Counted from the first letter of the stretch, positions 8,740 through 19,726 are shown. The stretch is DNA of 64,000 nucleotides from Spirochaetia bacterium (GCA_021413825.1 JAIOPQ010000015.1:34793-98792); one strand, 5' to 3'. Notes: generated by a model not told the origin, from the sequence alone. Numbers and translations: made by a program.

Positions 8740-10824
8740 CTAAACAACTCCGGTCAAACTGATGACCATATCAATTAGCTTGATTCCTACAAACGGGGCG
8801 ACAAGGCCACCCAGACCATAAATCAGAAGATTATTCCTGAGAACCAGGTCAGCACCAAGCGGGCGATACTTCACGCCTTTGAGCGCAAGGGGAATGAGCA
8901 GGGGAATAATCAGGGCGTTAAAAATAACTGCACTCAGCAACGCACTGTGCGGAGACGACAGGCGCATGACATTCAACACCGAGAGGGGTCCAGGAATTGA
9001 ATCAGTTGCGTATAACGTTACAAATATCGCAGGGAGAATTGCAAAATACTTTGCAATATCGTTTGCAATGCTGAAAGTTGTGAGGGCACCCCGGGTCATA
9101 AGCAGTTGCTTTCCAATTTCAACTATTTCAATTAGTTTGGTTGGATTACTGTCAAGGTCTACCATATTCCCGGCTTCGCGAGCAACTTGTGTGCCCGAGT
9201 TCATCGCAACACCCACGTCCGCTTGTGCAAGAGCAGGCGCATCATTGGTTCCATCTCCGATCATGGCGACTAGAGCACCGTTCTTCTGTTCCTCGCGTAG
9301 CTTGACAAGTTTGGATTCCGGCGTTGCCTGGGCTACGAAATCATCTACCCCGGCTTCGGCAGCGATAGCCGCTGCAGTCAAGGGATTATCGCCAGTAATC
9401 ATGACTGTGCGGATTCCCATCTTGCGCAATTGTTCGAAGCGTTCTTTGATTCCTCCCTTCACAACATCCTTAAGCTCAATAACTCCAAGGACCCGCGCGT
9501 CATCAGATACTACCAGAGGTGTTCCCCCACGCTTCGAGATTGCGTCTACAGCCTCGTCGATTGCTGGTGGGAATTTTCCTCCCAAACTTTCCACGTGTGC
9601 TTTCACTGCATGGGCTGCACCTTTGCGAATGAGGCGCGTCTTATTGCCTGTCGCGAGATCAAAACCACTCATCCGTGTTACAGCGCTGAACGGGATAAAC
9701 TTTCCATGCAGATCGGCTATTTGACGCGCCCGCAACTGGAAATTTTCTTTGCAATAAACTACAATCGATCTCCCTTCCGGAGTTTCATCAGAGAGGGAGG
9801 CGAGCTGCGCCACGTCGGCAAGTTCGTAGGCTTCAATTCCCGGTGCGACTATAAGCGATGCGGCAGCACGGTTCCCCAGCGTTATTGTTCCTGTTTTGTC
9901 CAGCAACAACACATCGATGTCGCCTGCCGATTCAATCGCCTTTCCACTCATGGCAATCACGTTGAAACGAATCAAGCGCTCCATGCCACTGATACCTATT
10001 GCGCTCAAAAGTGCTGCAATCGTTGTTGGAATCAGACAAACCAGAAGGGAAACCAGCACGATCATACTTAGATCAATCCGCGTATTCCCCTCAGATGCTA
10101 CGAATTTCGCTGCAGCAGGAAGCGTAAAAACCGCCAGGATGAAAATGGCAGTGAGGCTAATCAGCAAAACTGATAGTGCAACCTCGTTAGGTGTTAGTTG
10201 ACGTTTTGCTCCTTCCACAAGGGAGATCATTCTATCCATGAACGTATTGCCCTGCGCGGCAGTAATTTTGATCACGATTCGATCTGAAAGCACGCGCGTT
10301 CCCCCTGTGACAGCACTGCGATCGCCGCCGCTTTCGCGAATCACCGGCGCAGACTCTCCTGTGATAGCCGATTCATCGACGCTTGCAATTCCAGAAACAA
10401 CCTCCCCGTCACCCGGAATCATGTCTCCGGTAACACAAACAACCAGATCATCTTCACGCAACTGGTCGGCCGGGATACTTTCGAATTGCGTGTCATTGAT
10501 CTGACGAACTCTGTTTGCAGTCGAATGCGCCCTTGTCTTTTTCAAACTGTCTGCGCGAGCCTTGCCCCTACCCTCTGCGATTGCTTCAGCAAAATTTGCG
10601 AAGAGCACCGTGAACCAAAGCCACAAATTTATTTGAAGATCGAACCCGGAAAACCTGGAATTCGCCACATCCATAAAGAAGATAGCGGTGCATACGACAG
10701 CACCAATGGCTACGATTGCCATTACGGGATTGCGCCAGAGATGTGCTGGGCTCAGTTTAGCAAACGACGCTACAATTGCTTGATTGAGAATCGATTTGTC
10801 TAGAAATGAAATTGATTTTTGCAT
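8740..10824 (-). CDS. kdpB: KdpB catalytic P-type ATPase subunit
   Basis: ATP-hydrolysing subunit of the KdpFABC potassium pump. It carries the P-type phosphorylation motif DKTGTIT, the TGES actuator loop (in AITGESAPV), the hinge region MITGDN and the [12 protein letters not shown] motif. Seven hydrophobic helices are placed as expected, and 694 residues is standard length. It is preceded by a good ribosome site (ggaggaaac) and lies 18 bp after kdpA. Confidence 0.97.
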   Translation of the reverse strand: MQKSISFLDKSILNQAIVASFAKLSPAHLWRNPVMAIVAIGAVVCTAIFFMDVANSRFSGFDLQINLWLWFTVLFANFAEAIAEGRGKARADSLKKTRAHSTANRVRQINDTQFESIPADQLREDDLVVCVTGDMIPGDGEVVSGIASVDESAITGESAPVIRESGGDRSAVTGGTRVLSDRIVIKITAAQGNTFMDRMISLVEGAKRQLTPNEVALSVLLISLTAIFILAVFTLPAAAKFVASEGNTRIDLSMIVLVSLLVCLIPTTIAALLSAIGISGMERLIRFNVIAMSGKAIESAGDIDVLLLDKTGTITLGNRAAASLIVAPGIEAYELADVAQLASLSDETPEGRSIVVYCKENFQLRARQIADLHGKFIPFSAVTRMSGFDLATGNKTRLIRKGAAHAVKAHVESLGGKFPPAIDEAVDAISKRGGTPLVVSDDARVLGVIELKDVVKGGIKERFEQLRKMGIRTVMITGDNPLTAAAIAAEAGVDDFVAQATPESKLVKLREEQKNGALVAMIGDGTNDAPALAQADVGVAMNSGTQVAREAGNMVDLDSNPTKLIEIVEIGKQLLMTRGALTTFSIANDIAKYFAILPAIFVTLYATDSIPGPLSVLNVMRLSSPHSALLSAVIFNALIIPLLIPLALKGVKYRPLGADLVLRNNLLIYGLGGLVAPFVGIKLIDMVISLTGVV

Positions 10825-10842
10825 TTTGTTTCCTCCGAAGTC

Positions 10843-12519
10843 TTAGAATGCGATTCCGCGCTGTAGCAATAGATGCTCGAGACCAGGCCCAAGCACTAGA
10901 ACTGGCAGAAAGGTCAGTGCGCCAACAATGATTATCACCGAAAGGAGTAGAACTGCGAACAAAGGTGAATCTGTGCGAAAGGTTCCTTCCGATGCTTGCA
11001 CGCGCTTCTTTGCGGCAAGCGATCCTGCAATTACGAACACTGGAACAATAACTGAAAATCGGCCAATGATCATTGCAATCGATCCAGCCACATTGTAGAA
11101 CGGTGCGTTCACGCCCAATCCTGCAAAAGCACTCCCATTATTCTGAGATTGCGAAGTGAGCGCGTACAGTACCTGTGATAGCCCGTGTGGTCCGTGATTG
11201 GAAACTGCTGCGGTGCCTGATTCCGTTGAAAGCGCAATTGCTGTCAGAATCAAGACGGACGCAGAAGGCAGTAAAAGACCAAATACCGCGGCAATGATTT
11301 CTTGCTTCTCGATCTTTTTGCCAAGATACTCAGGGGTTCTTCCAACCATCAAGCCCGCGATAAACACTGTCAGAATGATTTGTAAGACCAATCCATACAT
11401 TCCCGATCCAACTCCGCCGAATATGGTTTCACCCAACTGCATATTAAAGATGGTCACAAGCCCGGCAAGTGGCGTGAGACTGTCATGCATTGCGTTTACA
11501 GAACCGTTAGACGCGAGTGTAGTCCAGTTTGACCAGACTATGCTGTTGAAGATTCCGAATCGAACTTCTTTCCCCTCCATAGACACTCCGGAGAGAGGAT
11601 TCATTTTGAACTCAGAATAAAGTTCAACGAAAAGGCCAACCAGCATAACCAGGAACATACTCAACACCAGTACGCGGCTATGCCTGGTATCTCTCACGAG
11701 ATGCCCAAAAGCTACAACGACAGAAAACGGAAGGAGTAGAATGGCCACGCATGAGAAGAAGTTACTGATTGGTGTCGGATTCTCAAATGGATGCGCGCTG
11801 TTGACGCCAAAGAATCCTCCGCCATTGGTCCCAAGTTGCTTGATGGCAATTTGCGATGCAGCCGGACCCATTGGGAGGGTCTGCTTAACGCCTTCGAGCG
11901 TTGTGACTTCTGTATAGGGCGCAAACGTTTGCACAACTCCCTGACTGATCAGAACCAGAGCTAACACAATGCTCAGGGGAATAAGTATATAGACTATGCT
12001 GCGATACACATCAACCCAGAAGTTTCCAAGGTTTGTAGTCTCCTTCCCGATCAACCCGCGAGCAATCACCGCAAACACAGCAAAGCCGATGGCTGCGGAT
12101 GTAAAGTTGTGCGTTGCCAGACCAACCATCTGGGAAAAGTAGCTGAGCGTACTTTCTCCAGAGTAAGCTTGCCAGTTTGTGTTTGTTGCAAAGCTAACTG
12201 AAGTGTTCAGAGCCAGATCCCAGCTAAGCCCCGGCAAGTTTGCGGGATTCAAAGGCAGAAGATTCTGAAATTTCAGTATCAAAAACGTAAGGATGCAACC
12301 CAGCGCATTGAAACTTAAGAGCGCAAAGAGATAGCGTTTCCAGGTCATGGATTCACTTGAATCAATTCCCATGAATCCTAAGAGAGTCGATTCAATGCGA
12401 ATGACGGTTGCGGGAATCCGATTCGAGAAAATAGCGGCAGTGTAAGCACCAATCGGTGCTGCAAGCAGGCAGAGCACGCCGATTAGCAATGCCAGCTCAA
12501 TCCAGTTCTGTGAACTCAT
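10843..12519 (-). CDS. kdpA: KdpA potassium-binding subunit
   Basis: Membrane channel-like subunit of the Kdp pump, related to SKT/Trk transporters, with about ten hydrophobic segments. Selectivity-filter loops are visible: SFATNTNWQAYSGE, LGTNGGGFFGVN, SNGSVNAM and NNGSAFAGL. 558 residues is normal. The ATG is preceded by gaggt. No separate kdpF reading frame is evident upstream. The region between here and the divergent chemotaxis receptor (12520-12766) should hold the kdp promoter; a TTGAAA box is visible on the minus strand but no site can be assigned with confidence. Confidence 0.97.
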   Translation of the reverse strand: MSSQNWIELALLIGVLCLLAAPIGAYTAAIFSNRIPATVIRIESTLLGFMGIDSSESMTWKRYLFALLSFNALGCILTFLILKFQNLLPLNPANLPGLSWDLALNTSVSFATNTNWQAYSGESTLSYFSQMVGLATHNFTSAAIGFAVFAVIARGLIGKETTNLGNFWVDVYRSIVYILIPLSIVLALVLISQGVVQTFAPYTEVTTLEGVKQTLPMGPAASQIAIKQLGTNGGGFFGVNSAHPFENPTPISNFFSCVAILLLPFSVVVAFGHLVRDTRHSRVLVLSMFLVMLVGLFVELYSEFKMNPLSGVSMEGKEVRFGIFNSIVWSNWTTLASNGSVNAMHDSLTPLAGLVTIFNMQLGETIFGGVGSGMYGLVLQIILTVFIAGLMVGRTPEYLGKKIEKQEIIAAVFGLLLPSASVLILTAIALSTESGTAAVSNHGPHGLSQVLYALTSQSQNNGSAFAGLGVNAPFYNVAGSIAMIIGRFSVIVPVFVIAGSLAAKKRVQASEGTFRTDSPLFAVLLLSVIIIVGALTFLPVLVLGPGLEHLLLQRGIAF

Positions 12520-12766
12520 ACCTCAAGTAAACAGCGAGAGTCAAAACCGGTCAATTTCGTACTGAACAAAACCGTGTTTTCAACTCAGGGAATCGTTAAG
12601 ATGGACGCAACCCCGATTAGGAAAGTATTAAGAAACGATATTTGAGTCAAACCCTCCCAGTCGCTGAGGGGTCACACATAAGAAAAACACCGATTTCAGG
12701 CGAATCAAGGAGCAGAGGCCGGATTGTCATTGCGGCTAATAATCGGGCTATCGAACGTGGTTTCCC

Positions 12767-14560
12767 ATGAAACCCAGAATCATTCGCCGTCTTTTTGTGC
12801 AACTGGACCTAATTGTCTATACGCTTCCCGTAACGTTATGCGTCTATGTATTTGTACTTTCATTTGGTTTTGATCCGGGGGTAATGATCCCGTTCTTTCG
12901 CGAAAGCATCACAATCGCCGTGGCCTTTACACTTTTGCTCGGATTCATTCACCGCAAACTGACAGTGGAGCGGACGGTCCGCCAGCTGCTGAACAGCGAA
13001 AATACACCAGCGCAACTTCTGGAGATAAAAAAGAAGCTCTTGCGATATCCGTTCCACGAGGCCATCAATGTGTTTTCGCGCTGGTGGCTGGCGTATGTTT
13101 TTCATGTCGTCTACATGACCAGTATGTACCAGACTTCTTTTAAGTTTTCCATTCTGCTTGGAGTCTGCATTCTTGCATCAGCCCCTATCAGTGCAGTATT
13201 GTACTTCTTCCAGACCGAGCGAATAGTTACCCGATATCTTCAAGACCCACGCCTGGTTGCCCTTGTTGTGGAAGAAAAGGAAATCATGAAACTTTCACTG
13301 CTGGGAAGACTGATCTTTGCACAATCCGGAATTCTTTTGAATCCTATTACGCTCCTTGGCCTCTTGTGGTATCTTACCAATCAAGGACAACTTCGGGTAA
13401 CGTGGATAGAATTTCATATGGCTGCCGTACTTTTCCTCATATTCGGAACTTTGTTCTTCACGAGCTTGTCGTTCATCAACACAACCCGTCAGAGCGTGAT
13501 GCAGGCATTGCATGGCACACGTGAAATCTCAAAAGGAATTCTCGCGCAGTCTTCCGTCACGCAGAGCAGTGACGAAGTGGGCGCCATCATGCAGTATATT
13601 CTGGTAATGGCTAAAAACATTGGTCAGGTAGTTTTATTAATTCGTACAACTTCCGAAGAATTGCTTACCAAATCGTCTGGACTCGTAACCAATAGTCAGA
13701 CTCTGGCACAAAAGGCACAGGAACAGGCCGCAGCCACGGAGCAAATCACAGCAAGCCTTGAACAGACCGGTGCGCTTTCTATTCAAATCGATGACAGTGC
13801 AAACAACCAGGCCAGCGTTGCTCGCGAAGCAGATTCCGTTCTAGGGAAGCTCGTCCACGAAATAGACCTGGTGAAAGCTGATGCGGATGAAATAGAGCAA
13901 CGCATTATCCAAACCCAGGAAAAAGCAAAGCTTGGTGAATCCATGATCAGCCAGACCATCCACACGATGACCGAGATAACGCTGTCTACAAATGAGATCA
14001 TAACGTTTGTAAAACAGATTGATGATATAGCGGATCAGGTGAACTTACTCTCTCTGAACGCTTCAATTGAAGCGGCTCGAGCCGGCGACTACGGTCGAGG
14101 ATTTGCCGTAGTTGCAACAGAGATTGCCAAGCTCGCAGAGCGCACACAGAAGTATTTACATACCATTTCCAATCAAGCGGAGAAGGCTCAAAAAATAGTG
14201 AAGGGTGGAGCGGATCGTATCCAGAGTGCGTCAGAAGCATTTCTTGGCATTCTGGAGGAGGTTAAACAGAACACGGTTTTTATCCATCAACTGAGTAACA
14301 AAGCCGAAGCTCAGGCCGCGGCTGGCCGAAACGTGCAATCCGCGTTCAGTCGTGTAATTCTTGGAGCAGAGACAATACGCGAAAGCACCGGCGAACAGGC
14401 AAAGGCCTTCAAGGAAAATCTGGAAGTACTTGGTACTTTCTCAAGAACAGCCGAACAAATTTACGAAGCTGCCCAGAATCTGAAAGAGATCTCAAATATT
14501 CTGAGCCTGAAAGCAAAGGATCTGAATGAGGAAGCTGGCTTCTTCACAATTCAGAGCTGA
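12767..14560 (+). CDS. Methyl-accepting chemotaxis protein with multi-span membrane sensor region
   Basis: A 597-residue chemoreceptor. The first ~235 residues contain about six hydrophobic helices instead of the usual two-TM periplasmic sensor, so the ligand is probably sensed within or near the membrane. There is no obvious HAMP pattern. From about residue 270 the protein is a long coiled coil, with the conserved CheA/CheW-binding hairpin tip around residues 420-460 (DQVNLLSLNASIEAARAG, then GRGFAVVATEI). It signals to the flagellar motor through CheA. It stands alone, divergent from kdpA and convergent with the serine hydrolase gene. Confidence 0.9.
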   Translation: MKPRIIRRLFVQLDLIVYTLPVTLCVYVFVLSFGFDPGVMIPFFRESITIAVAFTLLLGFIHRKLTVERTVRQLLNSENTPAQLLEIKKKLLRYPFHEAINVFSRWWLAYVFHVVYMTSMYQTSFKFSILLGVCILASAPISAVLYFFQTERIVTRYLQDPRLVALVVEEKEIMKLSLLGRLIFAQSGILLNPITLLGLLWYLTNQGQLRVTWIEFHMAAVLFLIFGTLFFTSLSFINTTRQSVMQALHGTREISKGILAQSSVTQSSDEVGAIMQYILVMAKNIGQVVLLIRTTSEELLTKSSGLVTNSQTLAQKAQEQAAATEQITASLEQTGALSIQIDDSANNQASVAREADSVLGKLVHEIDLVKADADEIEQRIIQTQEKAKLGESMISQTIHTMTEITLSTNEIITFVKQIDDIADQVNLLSLNASIEAARAGDYGRGFAVVATEIAKLAERTQKYLHTISNQAEKAQKIVKGGADRIQSASEAFLGILEEVKQNTVFIHQLSNKAEAQAAAGRNVQSAFSRVILGAETIRESTGEQAKAFKENLEVLGTFSRTAEQIYEAAQNLKEISNILSLKAKDLNEEAGFFTIQS

Positions 14561-14579
14561 ATCTTTAACAGGATGATTT

Positions 14580-15842
14580 CTATTCTTCGATAGGATCGAC
14601 TGAAGGGACCATTCGCTCTTCGCCTTCTTCATGGCGAATAACGTTGACTTCACCATTGACCTGCTTCAATAGATCTTCGAGTTTCTTATTCAGAGAAGGA
14701 TCCCGTATTTCCTTGCTATAAAAAGATTTTACCACATATTCCTGCATTACCGTTGCAAAAAACTTTTCTTCTTCAACATCAGAATGCCAGCCAGTCATAG
14801 TCACAACAATTCCACTTTCTGGATAAACCGCGATCCGCTGGCCTCTCCAGCCGGCAGCAAGGATTCCGCTGAACTTTGGACCATCCCAGGTCCGCCAGAA
14901 GTAGTTTCCGTAATTTTTCTCTGAAATGTTCGGTGACGATTTGATCTGTGCTTTGTAGGTGTCTTCCACCCATTTTTCAGAAATGATTTGTTTGCCACGG
15001 TACTTACCGCGATTCAAATAAAGCATGCCAAACTTCTGCATATCAACTGGCCGTAAGCGCAAACCATAGCTCCCCATGTCAATATTACTCTGATCCCTGT
15101 GCATCCACTCCGCGTTCTTAAAATTCAAATCGCTCATTAGATTCTTCTGCGCAAAATCGAAGGCCCGCATCTGACTTGCATAGAACAGGGCTCCAATTGC
15201 AAGCGACGGCGTAATATCCTGATATTGAAAATCCCGACCGGGATGCGCCAGGATTTTCTGCTCGAGAGCAAATACGGGACGATTCGGGACCTGATGAAAC
15301 ATTTCATTTCTGGCGATTGCTTCTGCGCTCTGGCTGTGCGGAGGAACCAGAGCGTCGAGTGCTGACATAGAAAGGACATTGCGCAAAGTTATCTTCTGAA
15401 ACTCAGCCCGACGCGCTGGCGATGCGAACGCCTCTTCTGGAAACAATTCCGAAACAGGCTCTTCAAGACTTTTTATCAAGCCTTGATCGATCGCAATTCC
15501 AACCAGAGTTGCTGTGAAACTCTTAGTAACGGACATCAAGTAGTGTGCCTGATCACGCCCGAGGCCAGAAGTGTACAGTTCATAGATGAGTTTTCCGTCC
15601 CGGGAAATTAGAAGGGAATAGACCGGTGGTTTCCTCTTTTGGATAAACTCGGTTAATCGAACCAAGGGTGCGGGATCCATGTCCTGCTGAGTCGGCGTCG
15701 AAACATCGATGTCTCTTGCCGAACCAATTTCCTGCGGCTTCTCCTCTTCGCGCGCCGCCAGCGCAAAAATCAAACCAACGAGCAAAAGAGCCGCGACGAG
15801 CGGCCTTGCAAAGATCCCAACATTTCTCCGGGTGACTCGCAT
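14580..15842 (-). CDS. Beta-lactamase-related serine hydrolase
   Basis: A 420-residue member of the beta-lactamase/penicillin-binding-like serine hydrolase family (class C / esterase type). An N-terminal hydrophobic segment (about residues 10-28) acts as signal or anchor. The catalytic SxxK is in MSVTKSFTATL, and MGSYGLRLRPVDM is the Tyr-motif region. ILAAGWRGQRIAVYPE takes the place of the KTG-like strand. It probably acts in the periplasm on peptides, esters or cell-wall fragments; true beta-lactamase activity is not implied. Its ATG directly abuts the terC stop codon, so the two are cotranscribed and likely coupled. Confidence 0.85.
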   Translation of the reverse strand: MRVTRRNVGIFARPLVAALLLVGLIFALAAREEEKPQEIGSARDIDVSTPTQQDMDPAPLVRLTEFIQKRKPPVYSLLISRDGKLIYELYTSGLGRDQAHYLMSVTKSFTATLVGIAIDQGLIKSLEEPVSELFPEEAFASPARRAEFQKITLRNVLSMSALDALVPPHSQSAEAIARNEMFHQVPNRPVFALEQKILAHPGRDFQYQDITPSLAIGALFYASQMRAFDFAQKNLMSDLNFKNAEWMHRDQSNIDMGSYGLRLRPVDMQKFGMLYLNRGKYRGKQIISEKWVEDTYKAQIKSSPNISEKNYGNYFWRTWDGPKFSGILAAGWRGQRIAVYPESGIVVTMTGWHSDVEEEKFFATVMQEYVVKSFYSKEIRDPSLNKKLEDLLKQVNGEVNVIRHEEGEERMVPSVDPIEE

Positions 15843-16844
15843 TTATTCAACTTTCTCCGTTTTGTGTTTGGATGGAACAATCAGCGACAGCACCGTAAAG
15901 CCGCCAATCAATCCTGCAATAATTCCAAGCGACCAGAAAATTGGAAACTTTCCACCAAAAGCCTCGTTCAGGTAGACCATTTTCAATCCAACAAACACCA
16001 GCACCATTGCAAGGCCGTATTTGAGTAGATGAAACCGATCGACCATTCCGGCTAGCATAAAGAAGAGCGAACGTAAGCCCAGAATCGCAAAAGTATTTGA
16101 AATAAATACAATCATGGGCTCCTTTGTGAGAGCGAAGATCGCCGGAACAGAATCTACAGCAAAGATGATGTCTGAAAATTCTATGAAAATCAATGCAACA
16201 AACAACGGCGTCGCGTGAAGGACACCGTTGATTCGCGTAAAGAAGCTGGCTCCGTGCAGGCTATGCGTAGTTGGAATTAGTCTATTCACAAAGCGGATGA
16301 GCAAGTTATCGGAAAGGTCCATTGCCTTCTCCCTGGCAAAGGCCATCTTCACTCCCGTAAAGAGCAGGAACGCACCAAAGATATAGACGACCCACTGATA
16401 CTGCATCAGAACAGAACCCAGTGCAATGAAGATGGCTCGGAAAACGAGCGCTCCCAGAATTCCGTAGAATAGAATGCGATGCTGGTACGCGGACGGTATT
16501 GAGAAATAGGTAAAAACCATTACAAATACAAAGATGTTATCAATCGAAAGAGACTTTTCAATCAGGTATCCGCTTAAGAATTCAAGGGCAACCCGTTTAG
16601 CTTCCCCTTCCGCACCGGCCATTCCCTGCGTCAGAAAATCCCATCGCGCGTAGTAGTAAAAAAATAGATTAAAACTGAGTGCAAGTGTGATCCACACAAT
16701 ACTCCAGGCCGTGGCTTCTTTGAAGCTTACCGAGTGTGCCTGCTTGTGAAATACACCCAGGTCAAGGGCCAACATCAAGAAAACAAAAACCAGAAAGATG
16801 GCGTAGAACCACCAGTACTGCTGTATCGGGAATAGAATTTCCAT
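15843..16844 (-). CDS. TerC family integral membrane protein
   Basis: A 333-residue polytopic protein with 7-9 transmembrane helices and the TerC family signatures: LEFLSGYLIEKSLSIDNIFVF near residue 90 and EFSDIIFAVDSVPAIFALT near 220, with the conserved acidic residues in the membrane. TerC/Alx proteins are linked to metal (Mn2+) efflux, metal loading of exported enzymes or tellurite resistance. The downstream serine hydrolase is exported and its start directly follows this stop, consistent with a shared cell-envelope role, though that is inference. Confidence 0.9.
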   Translation of the reverse strand: MEILFPIQQYWWFYAIFLVFVFLMLALDLGVFHKQAHSVSFKEATAWSIVWITLALSFNLFFYYYARWDFLTQGMAGAEGEAKRVALEFLSGYLIEKSLSIDNIFVFVMVFTYFSIPSAYQHRILFYGILGALVFRAIFIALGSVLMQYQWVVYIFGAFLLFTGVKMAFAREKAMDLSDNLLIRFVNRLIPTTHSLHGASFFTRINGVLHATPLFVALIFIEFSDIIFAVDSVPAIFALTKEPMIVFISNTFAILGLRSLFFMLAGMVDRFHLLKYGLAMVLVFVGLKMVYLNEAFGGKFPIFWSLGIIAGLIGGFTVLSLIVPSKHKTEKVE

Positions 16845-17026
16845 ATGCCTTCCTTTTAGTCGCAGAAAGCAACGGAAGAAACCACGCGTCGGAAAGCAAA
16901 AAAATCACATTATCAATGTTTTTTTTTGCGCTTGCTCGCCTGGAATATGGAAGCTGTGGCTTCTCTATTGATCCCGTTATTGGCGCAACATTTCATTTTG
17001 CATCGGCATGCAAACCAATGCAAACG

Positions 17027-17770
17027 TTAGGCGGTAATTAAGACGGGGAAATCCCCCGTAACTATGACTGTATGCTCAAATTGAGCTACAAAACTCCTGT
17101 CCGGCGTTTTTAGCGTCCAACCGTCCCGCCCTTCGTATACATAGTCTGCACCGGTGCTGACAAATGTTTCAATCGCCAGGACCTGGCCGACTTTTGCGAT
17201 GCGCCGATCAGAAGGATCTTTGTAGTTAAGCAGATTAAATGGCTCTTCGTGAAGCGCGCGACCCACTCCATGCCCCGAGAGATTGCGAATCACTTTATAA
17301 CCGCGCTGCTTGCTCTCTCTCTCAATCGTTCCGCCCACATTGCTCAACCGCCTGCCGGCACGCAGCGAACGCAACGCTGCCATTAGAATCTCCCGGGAAG
17401 CACTACAAAGATCGGACAGATCCTTCTTTACAGGCTCAACACACATACTGGCGCCCGTATCCGCAAAATAGCCATTCAACTCAAGCGATACGTCAATGTT
17501 CACAAGGTCACCTTCGCGGATGATGCGTGGACCTGGAATTCCGTGCGCTGCCTCGTGATTCAGGCTAATGCACGTAGCTCCCGGGAATCCATAGGTGAGC
17601 TCCGGAGCAGAGCGCGCACCTGACCGTTCAAAAAAACGCCGACCCAGGACATCCAGGGAACCTGTTGAAATCCCTGGACGAACCGATTTCAGCATGTACT
17701 GAAGCGTGGCGGCTACGATTTTTCCAACCGCGCGTAAACCAGCCAGGTCTTCCTGTGATTCTATTGACAT
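17027..17770 (-). CDS. map: Methionine aminopeptidase, type I
   Basis: Removes the initiator methionine from nascent proteins. The pita-bread fold residues are visible: HEAAHGIPG (His), VNIDVSLELNGYFADTG (two Asp ligands), LSGHGVGRALHEEP (His ligand), AIETFVSTGAD (Glu) and the final FEHTVIVT (Glu). 247 residues without the N-terminal Zn-finger extension of the eukaryotic enzyme. It lies 44 bp downstream of pepF, so cytosolic peptide and protein processing genes form one unit. Confidence 0.93.
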   Translation of the reverse strand: MSIESQEDLAGLRAVGKIVAATLQYMLKSVRPGISTGSLDVLGRRFFERSGARSAPELTYGFPGATCISLNHEAAHGIPGPRIIREGDLVNIDVSLELNGYFADTGASMCVEPVKKDLSDLCSASREILMAALRSLRAGRRLSNVGGTIERESKQRGYKVIRNLSGHGVGRALHEEPFNLLNYKDPSDRRIAKVGQVLAIETFVSTGADYVYEGRDGWTLKTPDRSFVAQFEHTVIVTGDFPVLITA

Positions 17771-17814
17771 CCTTGCTCCACCGCATCCGGGTCTGTAAAT
17801 AATTCTTCCATACT

Positions 17815-19578
17815 CTAGGCTAGACTTTCAATTCGCTTCATCATCCGGTCAATAAATGCAAGCGCCTGGAGCCAAAAATCTTCGCGCTCAATATCAAGGC
17901 CAACCGTTTCGCGAATCAATTGCGCAGGCGGAAGTGATCCACCAAGTGAAAGCAAACGCAGATAGTCACGCTTGAACTCCTCCCCGCGCTTCATGTACTC
18001 TTCATATAGCGCGAGAACCATTAGCTGCCCAAATGAATATGCATAGCAATAGAACGGAGTATGAACGAAATGTGGGATATAAGCCCAGCCCCACTTATAT
18101 GCATCAACCATACGCACAGCATTGCCGTATAACTTTGAATTTTCGCTCAGCCAGAGTTCGCAGAGTTTATCCGCAGATACACGGCCCTTCTCGCGTTCTG
18201 CGTGCGCCGCTTCCTCAAATCGAGTAAGTACGGTTTGTCTGAAAACCGTAGCAAGCACAGATTCCATCTGTGCGCAAACCAGGGCCAATTTATCCTCGCG
18301 CGATTTAGAATCCACAAACAGAAGTTCGTTCAACAAAATCTCTCCAAACACAGAGGCGGTTTCTGCAGTTACGAGGGGCGTCCCAAAGTTCACATGATTT
18401 TGCGATTTCGCAAGCTGATGATGCAGTCCATGCCCGAGCTCATGCGCAAGTGTTTGAACCGAGCGCAAATCGCCGGTAAAATTCAAATGCACGAACGCGT
18501 CCAGTTCGGGTGACGCTCCATAACAAAACGCACCAGGTCGCTTCCCGGTTCGCAGTCTTGCATCAAGTCTTTCTCCAGTGAAGAATGCATCAACTATCTT
18601 GCCAGACCCAGAATCAAAATTTCCGTACGCGCTGAGTACTGCCTGACGGGCCTCGTCAAATGAGAACTCCCGCGCGCGGGGAAGAACAGGGGCGTAGATA
18701 TCGGCGTTTGTGAAATCGCTAATTGCCGCATAACGTGCTTTCCAGGAATAGTAGTCGCGAACAATTCCGTAGCGCGATTCAACGGCACCCAGCATTGCAT
18801 TCACGGCCGCAGAGCTTACCTGATTGTTCAGGTTACGCGGCTCCATCGGCGAATTGTATTTCCGCCGCCTGGTATCCAGACGATGATCCAGGACAACGTT
18901 GTTGTAAATATTTGAAAGGACCGTTTTTTGCGACCCGACAGTTTCAAGGAATTGAGAATAGATCCGCGTCCGCGCCTTGCGATCGCTGTGATGCATATAT
19001 GCAAGAGCTGTTTCCTGGGTCAGTCGGACTGTTTTACCTTCTGCGTCCTCTGTTTCAAAGCTCAGACCTCCCATGACTTCATCAAACAATCCCGTTAGTG
19101 CCTGGACTCCTGTGAGGTTTTTTTCAATTCCGTACGATTCTAGATCTTCGGTTAGATTGTGCTCGTTTCGTTGGATGCACTTTTCTATGAAGTACGAATA
19201 CTGCGCCAGCTCTCCAGCGAATGCTCGTTTTGGAATCCGACCAATCTCAAGCTCAAAGAATACCAGCTTACCCCATACGCCAGCGCTAAGTTCTTCCGTG
19301 GCAGCAACCAGTGCTTGCGAAGCAGAATCTGAAGTATCGCCTGCGAACGTTAAATATGCATGAACGGAAAGGCGTGACATCAAATTTGAAATTTTCGCGT
19401 GGGCAGAAAAAGCCCCGACCAATTCGGAATCTGAAAGGGATGCCACCCGACCGCGGTAGGTCGATGCGAATCCATCGACTTCCGATAATAGTTGGTTCTT
19501 GTCCGATTCGCGCCTATCCGTTGTTGGGTAGATGATTTTTAAATTCCACTCTGGAAGCGTAGCTGCTGCGTGAGACAC
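17815..19578 (-). CDS. pepF: Oligoendopeptidase F-type M3 metallopeptidase
   Basis: A 587-residue cytosolic zinc peptidase of family M3 that degrades short peptides. The zinc motif HELGHGLHH (HExxH) is around residue 390, with the third ligand Glu in TAETASVFGE about 28 residues later. The C-terminal PHFVHTPFYCYAYSFGQL is a typical PepF signature. Followed 44 bp later by map. Length is normal for pepF/M3B enzymes. Confidence 0.93.
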   Translation of the reverse strand: MSHAAATLPEWNLKIIYPTTDRRESDKNQLLSEVDGFASTYRGRVASLSDSELVGAFSAHAKISNLMSRLSVHAYLTFAGDTSDSASQALVAATEELSAGVWGKLVFFELEIGRIPKRAFAGELAQYSYFIEKCIQRNEHNLTEDLESYGIEKNLTGVQALTGLFDEVMGGLSFETEDAEGKTVRLTQETALAYMHHSDRKARTRIYSQFLETVGSQKTVLSNIYNNVVLDHRLDTRRRKYNSPMEPRNLNNQVSSAAVNAMLGAVESRYGIVRDYYSWKARYAAISDFTNADIYAPVLPRAREFSFDEARQAVLSAYGNFDSGSGKIVDAFFTGERLDARLRTGKRPGAFCYGASPELDAFVHLNFTGDLRSVQTLAHELGHGLHHQLAKSQNHVNFGTPLVTAETASVFGEILLNELLFVDSKSREDKLALVCAQMESVLATVFRQTVLTRFEEAAHAEREKGRVSADKLCELWLSENSKLYGNAVRMVDAYKWGWAYIPHFVHTPFYCYAYSFGQLMVLALYEEYMKRGEEFKRDYLRLLSLGGSLPPAQLIRETVGLDIEREDFWLQALAFIDRMMKRIESLA

Positions 19579-19726
19579 CCGGCAGCCTTGTGATTTTCAG
19601 GCACATTGTCGACCAATAAATAGAAGGAATAGCTCGGGCTCGGTCCTCCCGGATCGAACCGCCAGGGAATTATTCTCTTTGCAATACAAAACACTTTGCG
19701 AACTCTGTTCGAATTGTTCAGAGCCT

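Noticed and set aside
8879..10803. Long plus-strand frames opposite kdpB
   Set aside because: They lie antisense to a fully conserved P-type ATPase and have the low-complexity Ser/Arg/Ala composition of shadows.
12520..12766. A kdpF gene upstream of kdpA
   Set aside because: No short hydrophobic frame with a ribosome site was found on the minus strand in this gap.
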